From Anaeromusa acidaminophila DSM 3853 (GTDB lineage: Bacteria; Bacillota; Negativicutes; Anaeromusales; Anaeromusaceae), in the NCBI RefSeq assembly GCF_000374545.1, contig NZ_KB894582.1, forward strand, positions 124,001 through 188,000: DNA of 64,000 nt. Direction: 5' to 3'. The notes beneath the pieces were generated by a model. The model worked only from the letters and a program-made list of their open reading frames with translations, was not told where the DNA came from and did no database searches. The number at the start of each line of letters is the position of its first letter. The first letter of the stretch is position 1. Made by a program: the position numbers and the translations under genes. Shown one piece after another: positions 17,925 to 27,311 of this stretch.

Positions 17925-18735
17925 GGCGCAGGCCTCCTTTCAGCAAAGGCAAAAGCTGCTGGCAAAATGTTTCGACTTCGCTGACACCCGGCTGCTTCAG
18001 CAGGCGGGACAGCTGCAACAGAGCGGGCTCCGCCAGGCCCCATTGCTGCAAATCATGAGCGCCGGAGAATAAATCCGTCACTGTGCCGTCGAAAACCTTG
18101 CGGCCGCCGCCAAGGACGGCGACACGTTCGAAATGAGCGGCTAACAGTTCCATGTCATGGGTGATCATCAAAATGGCCATGCCTTGGCGGTGCAGGTCCT
18201 GTAAAAGTTCCATCAATTGCCTGCGCTCCCAGGCGTCTTGGCCGCTTGTGGGCTCATCTAAAATGAGCAGACGCGGCTTCATAGCCAGAGCGGAAGCAAT
18301 AGCTACGCGCTGCTTGAGGCCTTTGGGCAACAGGCGCGGGTCTGCCTGCGCCTGGTCGGTCAAGGAGACGGCCTGCAGGGCCTTGGCAACGGCCTCGCTT
18401 GTTTCTGCGGCGCTGAAGCCAAGCTGTTGCGGGCCGTAGGCCACTTCCAGCGCAACCGTGTCGCGGAAAATCTGGCGGTCCGGATTTTGAAAGACATAAC
18501 CGATGTGCCGGGCCCGCTGCGCAGTGCTGCGGCTGGACAGGTCTTCTCCGTCTAAGAGAATGCGTCCGCCGGTGGGCTTAACGAGCCCCATGACTAGGCG
18601 AGTCAAGGTGGTTTTGCCGCTGCCGTTGTGTCCGGCGAGGGCCATGAAATCGTCAGCCTTTAGCTCCAGGGAGACTTCGTGCAGGGCGGGGGCTTGCTGG
18701 CTGTATTGAAAAGAAATGCATTCAAGTGTTAGCAC
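17917..18735 (-). CDS. ecfA2: ECF transporter ATPase (second copy)
   Basis: This 272-residue ABC ATPase has Walker A GHNGSGKTT, a Q-loop in YVFQNPDRQIF, a signature region LLPKGLKQRVAIASAL in which the usual LSGG is replaced by LPKG, Walker B RLLILDEPTSGQD and the switch His in ITHD. Replacement of the Ser-Gly pair may make one of the two ATP sites less active. It overlaps the first ATPase gene by 7 nt. Assignment as EcfA1 or EcfA2 is uncertain. Confidence 0.9.
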   Translation of the reverse strand: MLTLECISFQYSQQAPALHEVSLELKADDFMALAGHNGSGKTTLTRLVMGLVKPTGGRILLDGEDLSSRSTAQRARHIGYVFQNPDRQIFRDTVALEVAYGPQQLGFSAAETSEAVAKALQAVSLTDQAQADPRLLPKGLKQRVAIASALAMKPRLLILDEPTSGQDAWERRQLMELLQDLHRQGMAILMITHDMELLAAHFERVAVLGGGRKVFDGTVTDLFSGAHDLQQWGLAEPALLQLSRLLKQPGVSEVETFCQQLLPLLKGGLRHE

Positions 18736-19592
18736 GATGAACGGTCTCCTTTAGCATAGGCTTGCAATTCGGCGGCTGCTTCCGCTGTGCTTTTCCAGGG
18801 GGCCAGAGAATGACCCAATTTTTCTTCCAGGAGGAAGCGGGCTTGCCAGAGCGGCGGCAGGGCCGGACGAAAGGATTCTTCCAGCCACAAATGCCGTAAG
18901 ACGGTGTCGGCATCGCCTTGGCTGGAGATGCATCCTTCCTGCAGAAAGACAAAGTGGTTGGCGTAGGGCAGGACGCAGGCTAAGTCGTGCTCGACGGTCA
19001 AGACCGTCAGGCCTTCTTCCTGGTGCAGCCGGTGCAATAGAGCGTATAACTCGCTGCGGCCTTTGGGGTCAAGAGCCGAAGCCGGTTCGTCCAAGATGAG
19101 AATCGAAGGCTTGGTCGATAAAAGAGAAGCCAAAACCAGGCGCTGCTTTTGCCCTCCCGACAAGGCGGCGGTTTCCCGACGCTCCAGACCAGACAGGCCC
19201 ACCTGTTTCAGGGCGGAAGTTACGCGAGACTTGATCTCGGCAGGCGCCAGCCCCATGTTTTCCAGGGCGAACGCTACCTCTTCTTCAACGGTCATGGCAA
19301 CCAACTGCGTTTCGTAGTCTTCCAGCAGGATACCGGTCATGGTAGCCAAGACGGCAATGCCCGTTGTGCGGGTGTCCTGGCCTTGCACATAAACATGGCC
19401 GCTCAAAGAGCCTCCGTAGTAATGGGGAATGATGCCTGCGGCAGCTCGGCATAAAGCGGTTTTACCGGCCCCGTTGGGGCCGGTAAGTACGGTAAAGGAG
19501 CCTGCCGGAATGGCTAGGTTGATGTCTTGCAGGACGGGAGTCCGGCGAGGATAGCTATAGGTAAAATTCTCAAATGTTAGGGCGTCAGTCAT
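18729..19592 (-). CDS. ecfA1: ECF transporter ATPase (first copy)
   Basis: This 287-residue ABC ATPase has Walker A GPNGAGKTA, a canonical signature LSGGQKQRLVLASLL, Walker B ILILDEPASALDP and the switch in VEHD. It pairs with the neighbouring ATPase to power the ECF transporter. The C-terminal tail of about 50 residues is longer than a minimal ATPase domain. It is separated from the S component gene by 7 nt. Confidence 0.92.
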   Translation of the reverse strand: MTDALTFENFTYSYPRRTPVLQDINLAIPAGSFTVLTGPNGAGKTALCRAAAGIIPHYYGGSLSGHVYVQGQDTRTTGIAVLATMTGILLEDYETQLVAMTVEEEVAFALENMGLAPAEIKSRVTSALKQVGLSGLERRETAALSGGQKQRLVLASLLSTKPSILILDEPASALDPKGRSELYALLHRLHQEEGLTVLTVEHDLACVLPYANHFVFLQEGCISSQGDADTVLRHLWLEESFRPALPPLWQARFLLEEKLGHSLAPWKSTAEAAAELQAYAKGDRSSC

Positions 19593-19599
19593 GATGAGT

Positions 19600-20166
19600 T
19601 CAGTCCTCCTGGCGGTTTAGCAGCTTGCGCGCCGGCAGGTACAACAGCTGGGTGATAACGCCATTAGCGGCGCCAACGGCCAATACAACCGGCAGCATGC
19701 CGTACAGATATACTTCGTTAGGAATGGAAAGAATGAATTTCAGAAGTGTTACAAAGGTGAAGCCGCTGGCGACGGTGCTGAAAAAACCGGTAAGTCCGGG
19801 AGCTAAAGGCAGACCGCCGATGTTGAGGCGAGAGAGAAGAGGCAGGAACAGTGCGCAGGTGAGCGCGCCGATAGGCTCGCTGATCAAGTTGGCATAAGGT
19901 ATGGCCGATTTGGAGGTGGGTACGTTCAGCGCCCCCGCCACCAGGCCGATACCGATGACTTGGCCTAAAGTCGGGCGGACCAGGTTGATGGCTAAGCAGT
20001 ACATGGCAATCATCCAGTTAAGGGTCAGGCCGGCAATGTTCGGCGTAACCAAATGTAAAATAGCGCCAATGGCTAAAAGCAGAGCCGTAACAGCCACCCA
20101 GCGGAAGCGGCCGCCTTGGTTGGCTTCAAAAGTAACGGTCTCCTGTGCTTGTACTTGTTGTTTCAT
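19600..20166 (-). CDS. trpP: ECF S component, predicted tryptophan transporter (TrpP-like)
   Basis: This 188-residue membrane protein has about five or six hydrophobic segments. The start region ALLLAIGAILHLVTPNIAG resembles the TrpP family of ECF S components. The ATG at 20166 follows AGGAGGAG. It heads an S-A-A-T operon. The leader is a T-box with TGG in the specifier position, which indicates control by uncharged tRNA-Trp and hence tryptophan as substrate. The family match is from memory and moderate; the T-box reading is the stronger evidence. Confidence 0.78.
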   Translation of the reverse strand: MKQQVQAQETVTFEANQGGRFRWVAVTALLLAIGAILHLVTPNIAGLTLNWMIAMYCLAINLVRPTLGQVIGIGLVAGALNVPTSKSAIPYANLISEPIGALTCALFLPLLSRLNIGGLPLAPGLTGFFSTVASGFTFVTLLKFILSIPNEVYLYGMLPVVLAVGAANGVITQLLYLPARKLLNRQED

Positions 20167-20198
20167 GTGAAACTCCTCCTTTTTCCTTCTGAGCATAC

Positions 20199-20490
20199 AA
20201 AAAACCCCTCGTCTATCGTTAAACGATAGGGACGAGGGGTTAACCCGCGGTGCCACCCTAATTGGCTGCAAAGCAGCCCGGCTTGACAAGGTACGGCTAT
20301 GTAAGCGATACCTGCTTTCTGATAACGGCGAAAGATTCCGGCAGCGACTACCCCGCAAGCGGCTCGGGCTGCATCTTCCAGGTCCATTCCACATCTCGAG
20401 CAGTACCGGACTTCCACCAACGCCGGCTCTCTGAAACCCTCTTGAGCAAGTGTACTCTTCCTGGTCATGGATGATCATAATATGGATTTG
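20199..20490 (-). promoter_or_regulatory. T-box leader, tryptophan type
   Basis: Read on the minus strand, it has the T-box core AGGGTGGCACCGCGGG (20259-20244) and a terminator AACCCCTCGTC...GACGAGGGGTT plus a T run (about 20240-20199). In stem I, GTGGAATGGACCTGGAAG aligns with GATGAAATACACCCAGGAG of the tyrS T-box, placing TGG (20386-20384) as specifier codon. It controls the ECF operon below it. Confidence 0.87.
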
Positions 20491-20496
20491 TTTACT

Positions 20497-20525
20497 ACTA
20501 TACCGTCGTCAAAGACCTTTGTCAA
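20497..20525 (-). promoter_or_regulatory. promoter of the Trp T-box/ECF operon
   Basis: On the minus strand TTGACA (20525-20520), a 17-bp spacer and TATAGT (20502-20497) give a near-consensus promoter just upstream of the T-box. Confidence 0.75.
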
Positions 20526-20552
20526 TGCTTTGTAAGCATCTATGGAGAAAAA

Positions 20553-20975
20553 TTATTCTTCCGCAGGCAGCCATTCTACGTCGCCAAGAACAAAAAACGT
20601 ACCTTTGCCTTTCATGACGAGCTTGCCCCGTTCATCATACAGTTCGCCGTCGACTACCATAGTACTGCGACCGGCATGGATTACAGAGGCCTTGGCGATA
20701 ACTTCTTCGCCGCTGGGTACGTTGCGGATGAAAGAAAGGCTAAGATCGGTAGTGACAACTTTGCGCCGCATGCTAAAGCAGGCGGAACCCATGGCGGTGT
20801 CGATCAAAGCAGCAAAGGCGCCGCCGTGAACGGTCTTGTGGATATTGGTATGAATGTCTTCTTTGATCGGCATGGAAAGTACGGCTTTGCCCGGTTCGAT
20901 AGAGATGAATTTCATGCCCAACAGTTTGACGAACGAATTCGTTTCATAAATATGTGTAAAAAAGGCTTCTAACAT
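20553..20975 (-). CDS. PaaI-type hotdog thioesterase
   Basis: This 140-residue single-domain hotdog protein probably hydrolyses acyl- or aryl-CoA thioesters. The family motif appears as KTVHGGAFAALIDTAMG, where the HGG and the Asp of LID are the usual active-site elements. The length is typical. It sits alone between the T-box operon and a secreted-protein gene on the same strand. The substrate is unknown. Confidence 0.85.
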   Translation of the reverse strand: MLEAFFTHIYETNSFVKLLGMKFISIEPGKAVLSMPIKEDIHTNIHKTVHGGAFAALIDTAMGSACFSMRRKVVTTDLSLSFIRNVPSGEEVIAKASVIHAGRSTMVVDGELYDERGKLVMKGKGTFFVLGDVEWLPAEE

Positions 20976-21001
20976 AACTAGCTCCTTGAGGCTTAGGCCA
21001 A

Positions 21002-21523
21002 TTAGCTCTTGCCTTTGCCGTTTGTGTTTTTATCGTTGCTGTTATCTTTTTGTTGCATATGGAGCTGGTGCTTGTCGGCGCCAGGCGTGTTGCGTCCTTT
21101 GACTGGGGGATTGTGTTTTTCATCTTCCAAGAGGCGTTCTAAATCGTCTTTTTCCTTGTCCATTTTGGCGTCTTTAAATACTTTGTCGCATTTTTTGCGA
21201 ACATCTCCTACCGATAACCCAAGTTCTTGCGCTACCTTGCCCCAGCCTAACGGCTTTTCGCGGAGTGTAAATACTTCGCTAACCGGTTTGCGGCTGCGAT
21301 CAGCCAAGCTGTAAGCTAAGGCGATTTCACCGCGTCCATAGTTGCGGTTTTCCCGCAAATCGCTGATGCGGGAAGTGTCGACGGAAACCCCGAAGACTTT
21401 AGATAGTGAGCTGGCTAGAACAGCATCGAGAGATTCTTCATCCGGCGCCGGTGCGGCTGCCGTCGTAGCGGTGAAACCGAAGCAAAGACAGCACAAGAGT
21501 AATGCGATACGTACAAAGGACAT
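21002..21523 (-). CDS. secreted protein of unknown function
   Basis: This 173-residue protein has an N-terminal signal peptide of about 25 residues ending near TTAAAPAPD. The mature part is charged: a region with LADRSRKPVSEVFTLREK and LGWGKVAQELGLSVGDVRKK resembles small helical domains seen in exported Firmicute proteins, and a Lys/Asp/Asn-rich low-complexity tail follows. The ATG at 21523 follows GGAGAGGAGTG. No recognised family or catalytic motif. Confidence 0.65.
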   Translation of the reverse strand: MSFVRIALLLCCLCFGFTATTAAAPAPDEESLDAVLASSLSKVFGVSVDTSRISDLRENRNYGRGEIALAYSLADRSRKPVSEVFTLREKPLGWGKVAQELGLSVGDVRKKCDKVFKDAKMDKEKDDLERLLEDEKHNPPVKGRNTPGADKHQLHMQQKDNSNDKNTNGKGKS

Positions 21524-21810
21524 GAACCAACACTCCTCTCCTTTAATGCCCAATATTATGAAGGCATTTATCTGCTTTTTATGATAACACAAAAAATAAG
21601 CGTTGCGAACTGTATTCCGAATGACCATGAATTAGAAGAGACAATAAAAAGAAAGAAAAGTCTGCCAATTAAAGAAAGAATGCCAGCAAAGGGCAGGAAA
21701 ATAGAACTAAAAGCGAGAATTAAGAAAAGGCGCATTACTATATAAGCATATTAAACATAATTACGAAAAAGTACACGGGGGATACCAAGGAAAGTCAGGG
21801 GGGTGAGGGC

Positions 21811-24108
21811 ATGTTCAAGAAGGCGGTGACATCCAGTTTGGTGGTGCTGGCCATGCTGCCTGTCATGGCTACTGGCGAAGCGGCGACGCCAGGTTCGGCC
21901 ACTGATGCAGCTTCAGCGAAAACTATGGTGCAGCATCAAGCCATCCAAGAAGGAGTAGAGGAAACCCATCAACGAGCGATTGAACTCTCACGAGCTGGGA
22001 AAATGAATGAGGCGTTGGTGTTATTGCAGGAGCTTAGTCAGCGCCAAGGAGTGGGCGATGCTGTTTGGTATGATTATCTGACGGTGCTGCAGTGGTCGGG
22101 AAACAACAAAGCAACCATTGATATCTTTCAGCAGCGGTATAGCGGCAAAGAAGATTCGGTTCCAGGTTTTGTCCTGCGGTCTGTGGGCGGCGCATACTAC
22201 CAACTGGAAGACTTTGAAAAATCCCAGCGTTACTATACCTTGGCGGTGGCTAAAGGCGAGCTGCCTTCGCGGCTGCAGTTGGCGGAAGCCGCTATGCGCG
22301 CAGGAGATACGGCTACAGGACAGGCTATGTATGGAACGCTATTAAAAGAGTCGCCTGATAATGGTGCGCTGTACTTAAGTCGCTCTAACATGGCCTTATA
22401 TCGCAAGGATTTTTTGCAATCGCAGGCGGATTATCGCAAAGCGTTGGAGCTTTTAGCAGGAGAAGGGAATTTTGAAAAGAAGCGAGACTTTGATTCCGAA
22501 CGGGCGGCTATTTTAATACGGACTGATGAATTGCAGCAAGCTATTTTGCTCTTGCAGCCGTATATGAGCGGGGCAAAAAGCAATAAGCGGATGGAATGTG
22601 ATTACATTCTAGCGTTGCGCCTAAAAGGAGACTATAAACAGGCCATTAGTGAAGGAACGCGGCTGTGGCCGGACTTGGGGGATGTTCCTACGTATGGACT
22701 GCAGGCATTGGGGGATGCCTACCTTCGTTTGGGACAGTTCGAAAAAGCGGATGCGGTATATGCCACGCTATTGAAAAGGGAACCCACGAGGGTTGCGGCG
22801 TATTTAGGCCGGGCTTACGGAATGACTGCTAGGGGGCGTGTCAGCGACGGAGCGGCGTTGTATCGGCAGACCTATGCGCTAGATGCGGCTGCGTCGTCGA
22901 GGATCATCGCTGCGGATGCCAACAGCTTCTTTACGGAAGGTCGCTATGCGGCAGGCAAAGCTTTGTATGAGCTGCTTTTGGAGTTGGAACCGGATAAGGC
23001 CAGCCATTATCGCGAGTATGGCAATAATTTAGCGAGGACGGAGATGCCTCGCGAAGCGTACGGCGTTTTTCGGCGCTTAGCGTCTTTGCCGGAAGGCGAA
23101 CTGTACGGCTTGTCTGGAGAAGTAAAGGCGGCCGTGGCTGCCGGTGACTATCAGTCTGCGCAAAAAGCGTTGATGCAGTTGCAGGAACGGTATGCGCGTC
23201 ATTCTTTGACAGCGGAGGCGATAAACGTATATGAGACCCGGAAAATTGGCGAAGCTACTACCGGATTTACCGCTTTTTCGGATTACAAGGGGAATGACAG
23301 GCGGATCTGGGACCATTCGGGTTCTCATGCATTAGGGGGGAGCAATTGGGATGTTCTTTGGGCTGCCGGCTTTGAACGTGTTGCCGACGATGTTGATGTC
23401 AGCCGGATTAACACACAGAGCGTTGGCTTAGGATATCGCGATCGTTGGTGGTCTACTCGCTTATGGGGTTCCAGCTTTACTGGCGAGGGCAATAGCATGA
23501 ACGGGTTGCGCTGGGAGAGTACGCTTTATTTTCGGGATTATACCTACATGACTTTTGCGGTAGGAAGGCGACCCTTGATGGATGCGCAAGCATGGCGTAA
23601 CGGAGCGATGGGCGACTCTTTCCGTTCGGTTTCGTTTACCCATCGCGTAGGCGCTAGGGATACTTATACCGCAGGCTATGAATGGAGTAATTATACGGAT
23701 AGTAACCGTTACAGCGCTCTTACTCTAGACTTTACACATAATGTATATGCTACAGACAAGAAGACGCTCAGCTGGTTTTTATTCTTCAATCGTTCCCGCT
23801 ACAACTTTGAATCGGATTTGTACGAATCGCCAGCAGCTCGCGTAGGTTATGGCGGCGGCGTCTTCCAACGGTGGGAAATTCCCAAGGGATATTGGGCGCT
23901 GACGTCAGCACTGGGATGGGGCTATGATAAGCCGGATCCGATCGATTTTGCACCCTATTTTCGCTTGGAATACGGTCATGATTTTTCTGCTCAACATTCT
24001 TTGGTTATTGGTTTTGAGTATGGCTTCCGTTCCAACCGAGCTCGTAATGTTCGGGACTCTATTTTCAGCTATCGGCAGTTTGATATTCGTTACAATGTGC
24101 TGTGGTGA
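21811..24108 (+). CDS. pgaA: PgaA-like outer-membrane exporter of poly-N-acetylglucosamine
   Basis: This 765-residue protein has a signal peptide (about 1-25, ending GEAA), a TPR-rich region (about 50-470; repeats include ALVLLQELSQRQG and LYLSRSNMALYRKDFLQSQ), then about 260 residues rich in alternating aromatic and polar positions that end RYNVLW. That end, with a terminal aromatic residue, is typical of outer-membrane barrels. The layout and length match PgaA (about 800 residues), which binds deacetylated PNAG in the periplasm and exports it. It is first in pgaABCD, 12 nt before pgaB. Its presence implies an outer membrane. Confidence 0.88.
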   Translation: MFKKAVTSSLVVLAMLPVMATGEAATPGSATDAASAKTMVQHQAIQEGVEETHQRAIELSRAGKMNEALVLLQELSQRQGVGDAVWYDYLTVLQWSGNNKATIDIFQQRYSGKEDSVPGFVLRSVGGAYYQLEDFEKSQRYYTLAVAKGELPSRLQLAEAAMRAGDTATGQAMYGTLLKESPDNGALYLSRSNMALYRKDFLQSQADYRKALELLAGEGNFEKKRDFDSERAAILIRTDELQQAILLLQPYMSGAKSNKRMECDYILALRLKGDYKQAISEGTRLWPDLGDVPTYGLQALGDAYLRLGQFEKADAVYATLLKREPTRVAAYLGRAYGMTARGRVSDGAALYRQTYALDAAASSRIIAADANSFFTEGRYAAGKALYELLLELEPDKASHYREYGNNLARTEMPREAYGVFRRLASLPEGELYGLSGEVKAAVAAGDYQSAQKALMQLQERYARHSLTAEAINVYETRKIGEATTGFTAFSDYKGNDRRIWDHSGSHALGGSNWDVLWAAGFERVADDVDVSRINTQSVGLGYRDRWWSTRLWGSSFTGEGNSMNGLRWESTLYFRDYTYMTFAVGRRPLMDAQAWRNGAMGDSFRSVSFTHRVGARDTYTAGYEWSNYTDSNRYSALTLDFTHNVYATDKKTLSWFLFFNRSRYNFESDLYESPAARVGYGGGVFQRWEIPKGYWALTSALGWGYDKPDPIDFAPYFRLEYGHDFSAQHSLVIGFEYGFRSNRARNVRDSIFSYRQFDIRYNVLW

Positions 24109-24120
24109 GGAGGGTTTGGC

Positions 24121-26049
24121 ATGAGGTGCAAGGAACATAGCTTGATTTGGTTGTGCTCGTTGCTGTTGACAGCAGTTCTATGGGGCGGTTGGCTTCCGGA
24201 ATGTGCGGCGGCCGAAGGGACTGTATCGATCCTTTGTTACCACGATGTGGGAAATCCTAATCAGCCTGGAGTGGGTGCGAACCCATGGACGGTGACTGAG
24301 AATACGCTGGAAAGTCATTTTAAATATCTAAAAGACAACGGATACACAGTGATCAAAGCGGAAGACTATATTGCCTTTGCCAAGGGGGAGCGGCCGGTCC
24401 CGCCCAAAGCAGTATTGTTGACTTTTGATGACGGATATAGCTCTTTTTACGAAAAAGTCTATCCACTGTTGAAACGCTATAACTATTCTGCAGTGCTTTC
24501 CGTGGTGATAAGCTGGCTCGACGCTAAAGCGCCAGATGAAGTAGGTAAGCTGGTTTCCTGGCAGCAGCTTAAGGAGATGCAGGACAGCGGCGTTGTGGAA
24601 GTGGCTTCCCATTCCTATGACTTGCATCGCTGGGGCATTGCCAATCCCCAGGGAGACGGAGCGATTGTCGCGGAAAACCGACTTTTTGACGGTAAGAATT
24701 ATGAGAGTGAAGGCGCCTATCGGAGTCGTCTTCAGTATGATTTTGATCAAGCGCAGAAGGTGCTGACTCGTGAGTTGGGGCATCCGGCTCGGATCATGGT
24801 CTGGCCATATGGCGGTTATAGTGCGCAGGCGTTAGAGGTTGCCAAGGACGCAGGCTTCACGGTGACCTTGGGACTGGGCGGAGGAAAGAATCAGATGGGG
24901 GAAAATGCTTTGTTTCAAGGGAAGAGAGGCATTATCTATGGAAACCCCTCTGTATCGGAGTTCGCAAAATTTTTACAGAACAGCCTTCTGGATTGGCGGC
25001 AACGTCCTTTGCGTATGGCGCAGGTAGATCTCGACCAGATTTATGACAAAGATGTTCGGCAGATGGAAGAGAATCTGCGGCAGCTAATCGAACGGCTGAC
25101 CGCATCGGATGCCAATTGCGTAGCGCTTCAGGCTTTTGCCGATCCTAAGGGAGATGGCGTTTTAGAGAAGGTGTACTTTGCCACCAAGCATGCTCCGGTA
25201 GAAGCGGATGTGTTTAATCATGTGGCAGGACGTCTTTCGGGGGCTGGTTTTCGCGTTTTCGCCTGGTTTCCGACTTTGGGCGGTCAATGGCTTTTGACAG
25301 GACATTCGGAAGAGGCAGTGAAGGCTAGCGAGGCGGAAAAAGCTGGCTGGTATCAGCGAGCTACCCCCTTTAGCTCTCGCGTGCGCGAGCATATCCGGGC
25401 GTTAGCGAATGATCTTGCGGCGCAGAATCGAATTGACGGCATTTTGTTGCAAGATGATCTGTATTTAAATGATTTTGAGGACTTTTCGCCAGCGGCGCAG
25501 GCTGCCTATCAACGTGAATTCGGTCGGGCGCTGACGCCGGATGTGCGCAAGGATGCAGCGCGTATGGCGGAATGGAGTTCTTGGAAGACACGGGAGCTGG
25601 AGGCGGTGGCGCACGAAGTTATTGCCGAAGTACGTAAGCATCGTCCAGAAGCTTTGTCGCTGCGCAATATTTATGCAGAGCCCGTGCTGAATCCCGCATC
25701 GGAAGAATGGTTCGGCCAAAATTATGCGCACTATTTGCAGCAGTATGACGTTACGGTGCTTATGGCCTATCCGTTTATGGAAAAACAGGGCAAGGATCCG
25801 GAAGGTTGGCTGCGTAAACTGACTGCAGCAGCCTTGCAGCAACCAAAGAGCGAGAGTAAAGTTCTCTTCAAATTGCAAACGTATGATTGGGCTGGTAAAC
25901 GTTGGTTGAGTCGCCAAGAACAGCTGAAACAAGTAGCGGCGCTGCGCGCGGGCGGAGCGCGGCATATGGGGTATTACCCGGAAGGAGTATTTGATTCTCG
26001 GGCTACGCTCTTTAAAGGTGAAGGACGGGAGGTGTATGATCAGCCATGA
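24121..26049 (+). CDS. pgaB: PgaB-like poly-GlcNAc deacetylase/glycoside hydrolase
   Basis: This 642-residue exported protein has a signal peptide (about 1-30). The N-terminal NodB-type deacetylase (about 35-290) has SILCYHDVG, LLTFDDGYSSFY and the metal site SHSYDLH. The C-terminal glycosidase-like domain (about 300-642) has DGILLQDDLYLNDFEDFS, matching PgaB's second domain. In PNAG systems this protein partly deacetylates the polymer in the periplasm, which export requires, and cleaves it. Its length fits E. coli PgaB (about 670). It overlaps pgaC by 4 nt. Confidence 0.9.
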   Translation: MRCKEHSLIWLCSLLLTAVLWGGWLPECAAAEGTVSILCYHDVGNPNQPGVGANPWTVTENTLESHFKYLKDNGYTVIKAEDYIAFAKGERPVPPKAVLLTFDDGYSSFYEKVYPLLKRYNYSAVLSVVISWLDAKAPDEVGKLVSWQQLKEMQDSGVVEVASHSYDLHRWGIANPQGDGAIVAENRLFDGKNYESEGAYRSRLQYDFDQAQKVLTRELGHPARIMVWPYGGYSAQALEVAKDAGFTVTLGLGGGKNQMGENALFQGKRGIIYGNPSVSEFAKFLQNSLLDWRQRPLRMAQVDLDQIYDKDVRQMEENLRQLIERLTASDANCVALQAFADPKGDGVLEKVYFATKHAPVEADVFNHVAGRLSGAGFRVFAWFPTLGGQWLLTGHSEEAVKASEAEKAGWYQRATPFSSRVREHIRALANDLAAQNRIDGILLQDDLYLNDFEDFSPAAQAAYQREFGRALTPDVRKDAARMAEWSSWKTRELEAVAHEVIAEVRKHRPEALSLRNIYAEPVLNPASEEWFGQNYAHYLQQYDVTVLMAYPFMEKQGKDPEGWLRKLTAAALQQPKSESKVLFKLQTYDWAGKRWLSRQEQLKQVAALRAGGARHMGYYPEGVFDSRATLFKGEGREVYDQP

Positions 26050-27311
26050 CTTTATTAGAAATGTTTGGCGCATATATCTTCTATTACCCGATTATTATGA
26101 GTCTCATCTGGATGATCGGGGGCATTTACTATCATTTTCGCTATGAACGCAACCAATCGGACTATCCGGCGCTGACTGCGCACCCGTTAATGTCTGTGCT
26201 GATTCCAGCGAGGAATGAGGCAGGGAATATCCGGGAAACGGTGGAGGCGGTTCTAAATAGCGCATACCCGAACTATGAAGTGATTGTCATTAATGATGCC
26301 AGCACGGATGAGACAGAAGCGATCGTACGGCAGTTGGTAGCGGAACACCAACAGGTACGGATGCTTAATCTGACTGTCAATCAGGGGAAAGCGACAGCTC
26401 TCAATTATGGTTTTTTGATGAGCAAAGGCGAGATTATTGTGACCGTAGACGCTGATTGCATGTTGGATACGCGGGCGCTTCACTGGATGGCCTGGCATTT
26501 TATCAACTTTCCCCGCGTTGGCGCTCTTACCGGCAATCCAAGGGTGCGCAACCGCACGACGCTGTTGGCGCAGATTCAGACGGCGGAATACGCCAGCGTA
26601 ATCGGTCTGATCAAACGGACGCAGAGGGTGTTGGGCAAGGTGCTCACCGTGTCCGGAGTTATCGCCGCCTGGCGGCGTCAGGCTCTTTTGGATGTGGGGC
26701 TTTGGAGCAATGATATGATTACCGATGATATTGATATGACCTGGAAAATGGAAAAACGCTTTTGGGATGTGCGCTATGAAACCAAGGCGATTGGCTGGAT
26801 GCTGGTGCCTGAGACCCTGTGGGGTCTTTGGCGGCAGCGCTGCCGCTGGGCCCAGGGAGGCGTAGAAGTTATTCGCCGACATCGCAACGTTTGGAGTGAC
26901 TGGCGGCAGCGGCGTATTTGGCCGCTGTATATTGACTATGTTCTCAGTATTATTTGGGCCCATATTTTCCTGCTTTGTATGATCTTTTGGAGCTATGGGT
27001 GGCTTAGCGGCGATTGGTTTCTCATTGCTCAGCTAGGAAACCCCGTTGCTCTGTGGAATGGTTCGGTGATTGCGTTGGTATGTATGCTGCAATTTGCCGT
27101 GAGCTTGCTGGTGGATAACAAATATGATAAGCATCTTTGGCTTACGTATTTTTGGGTTATTTGGTATCCTGTCATCTATTGGGTTTTCAATGCCATGACG
27201 GTGTTGGTGGCCACGCCTCGGGGTCTCACCAAAAAATTTGGGAAAGCGGCGACCTGGGCTAGTCCGGATCGCGGTCTAAGGGCGGTGACGCATGATGCGC
27301 AGCAAAAATGA
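26046..27311 (+). CDS. pgaC: PgaC-like poly-beta-1,6-GlcNAc synthase (GT2)
   Basis: This 421-residue inner-membrane glycosyltransferase has an N-terminal TM (about 8-28), a GT2 domain with LIPARNEAGN, VDADC (DxD), TDDIDMTW and QRCRW (the QxxRW motif), and C-terminal TM segments (about 300-390). It polymerises UDP-GlcNAc and passes the chain through the membrane together with PgaD. It is coupled to pgaB by an ATGA overlap and overlaps pgaD by 20 nt. Confidence 0.94.
   Translation: MTLLEMFGAYIFYYPIIMSLIWMIGGIYYHFRYERNQSDYPALTAHPLMSVLIPARNEAGNIRETVEAVLNSAYPNYEVIVINDASTDETEAIVRQLVAEHQQVRMLNLTVNQGKATALNYGFLMSKGEIIVTVDADCMLDTRALHWMAWHFINFPRVGALTGNPRVRNRTTLLAQIQTAEYASVIGLIKRTQRVLGKVLTVSGVIAAWRRQALLDVGLWSNDMITDDIDMTWKMEKRFWDVRYETKAIGWMLVPETLWGLWRQRCRWAQGGVEVIRRHRNVWSDWRQRRIWPLYIDYVLSIIWAHIFLLCMIFWSYGWLSGDWFLIAQLGNPVALWNGSVIALVCMLQFAVSLLVDNKYDKHLWLTYFWVIWYPVIYWVFNAMTVLVATPRGLTKKFGKAATWASPDRGLRAVTHDAQQK

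Noticed and set aside
20163-20478. Upstream extension of the ECF S-component frame and an overlapping minus-strand frame
   Set aside because: They cross the Trp T-box; the S component begins at 20166 with its own AGGAGG site.
21640-21810. c-di-GMP riboswitch upstream of pgaA
   Set aside because: I looked for the GEMM-type aptamer core and tetraloop receptor pattern and did not find it.
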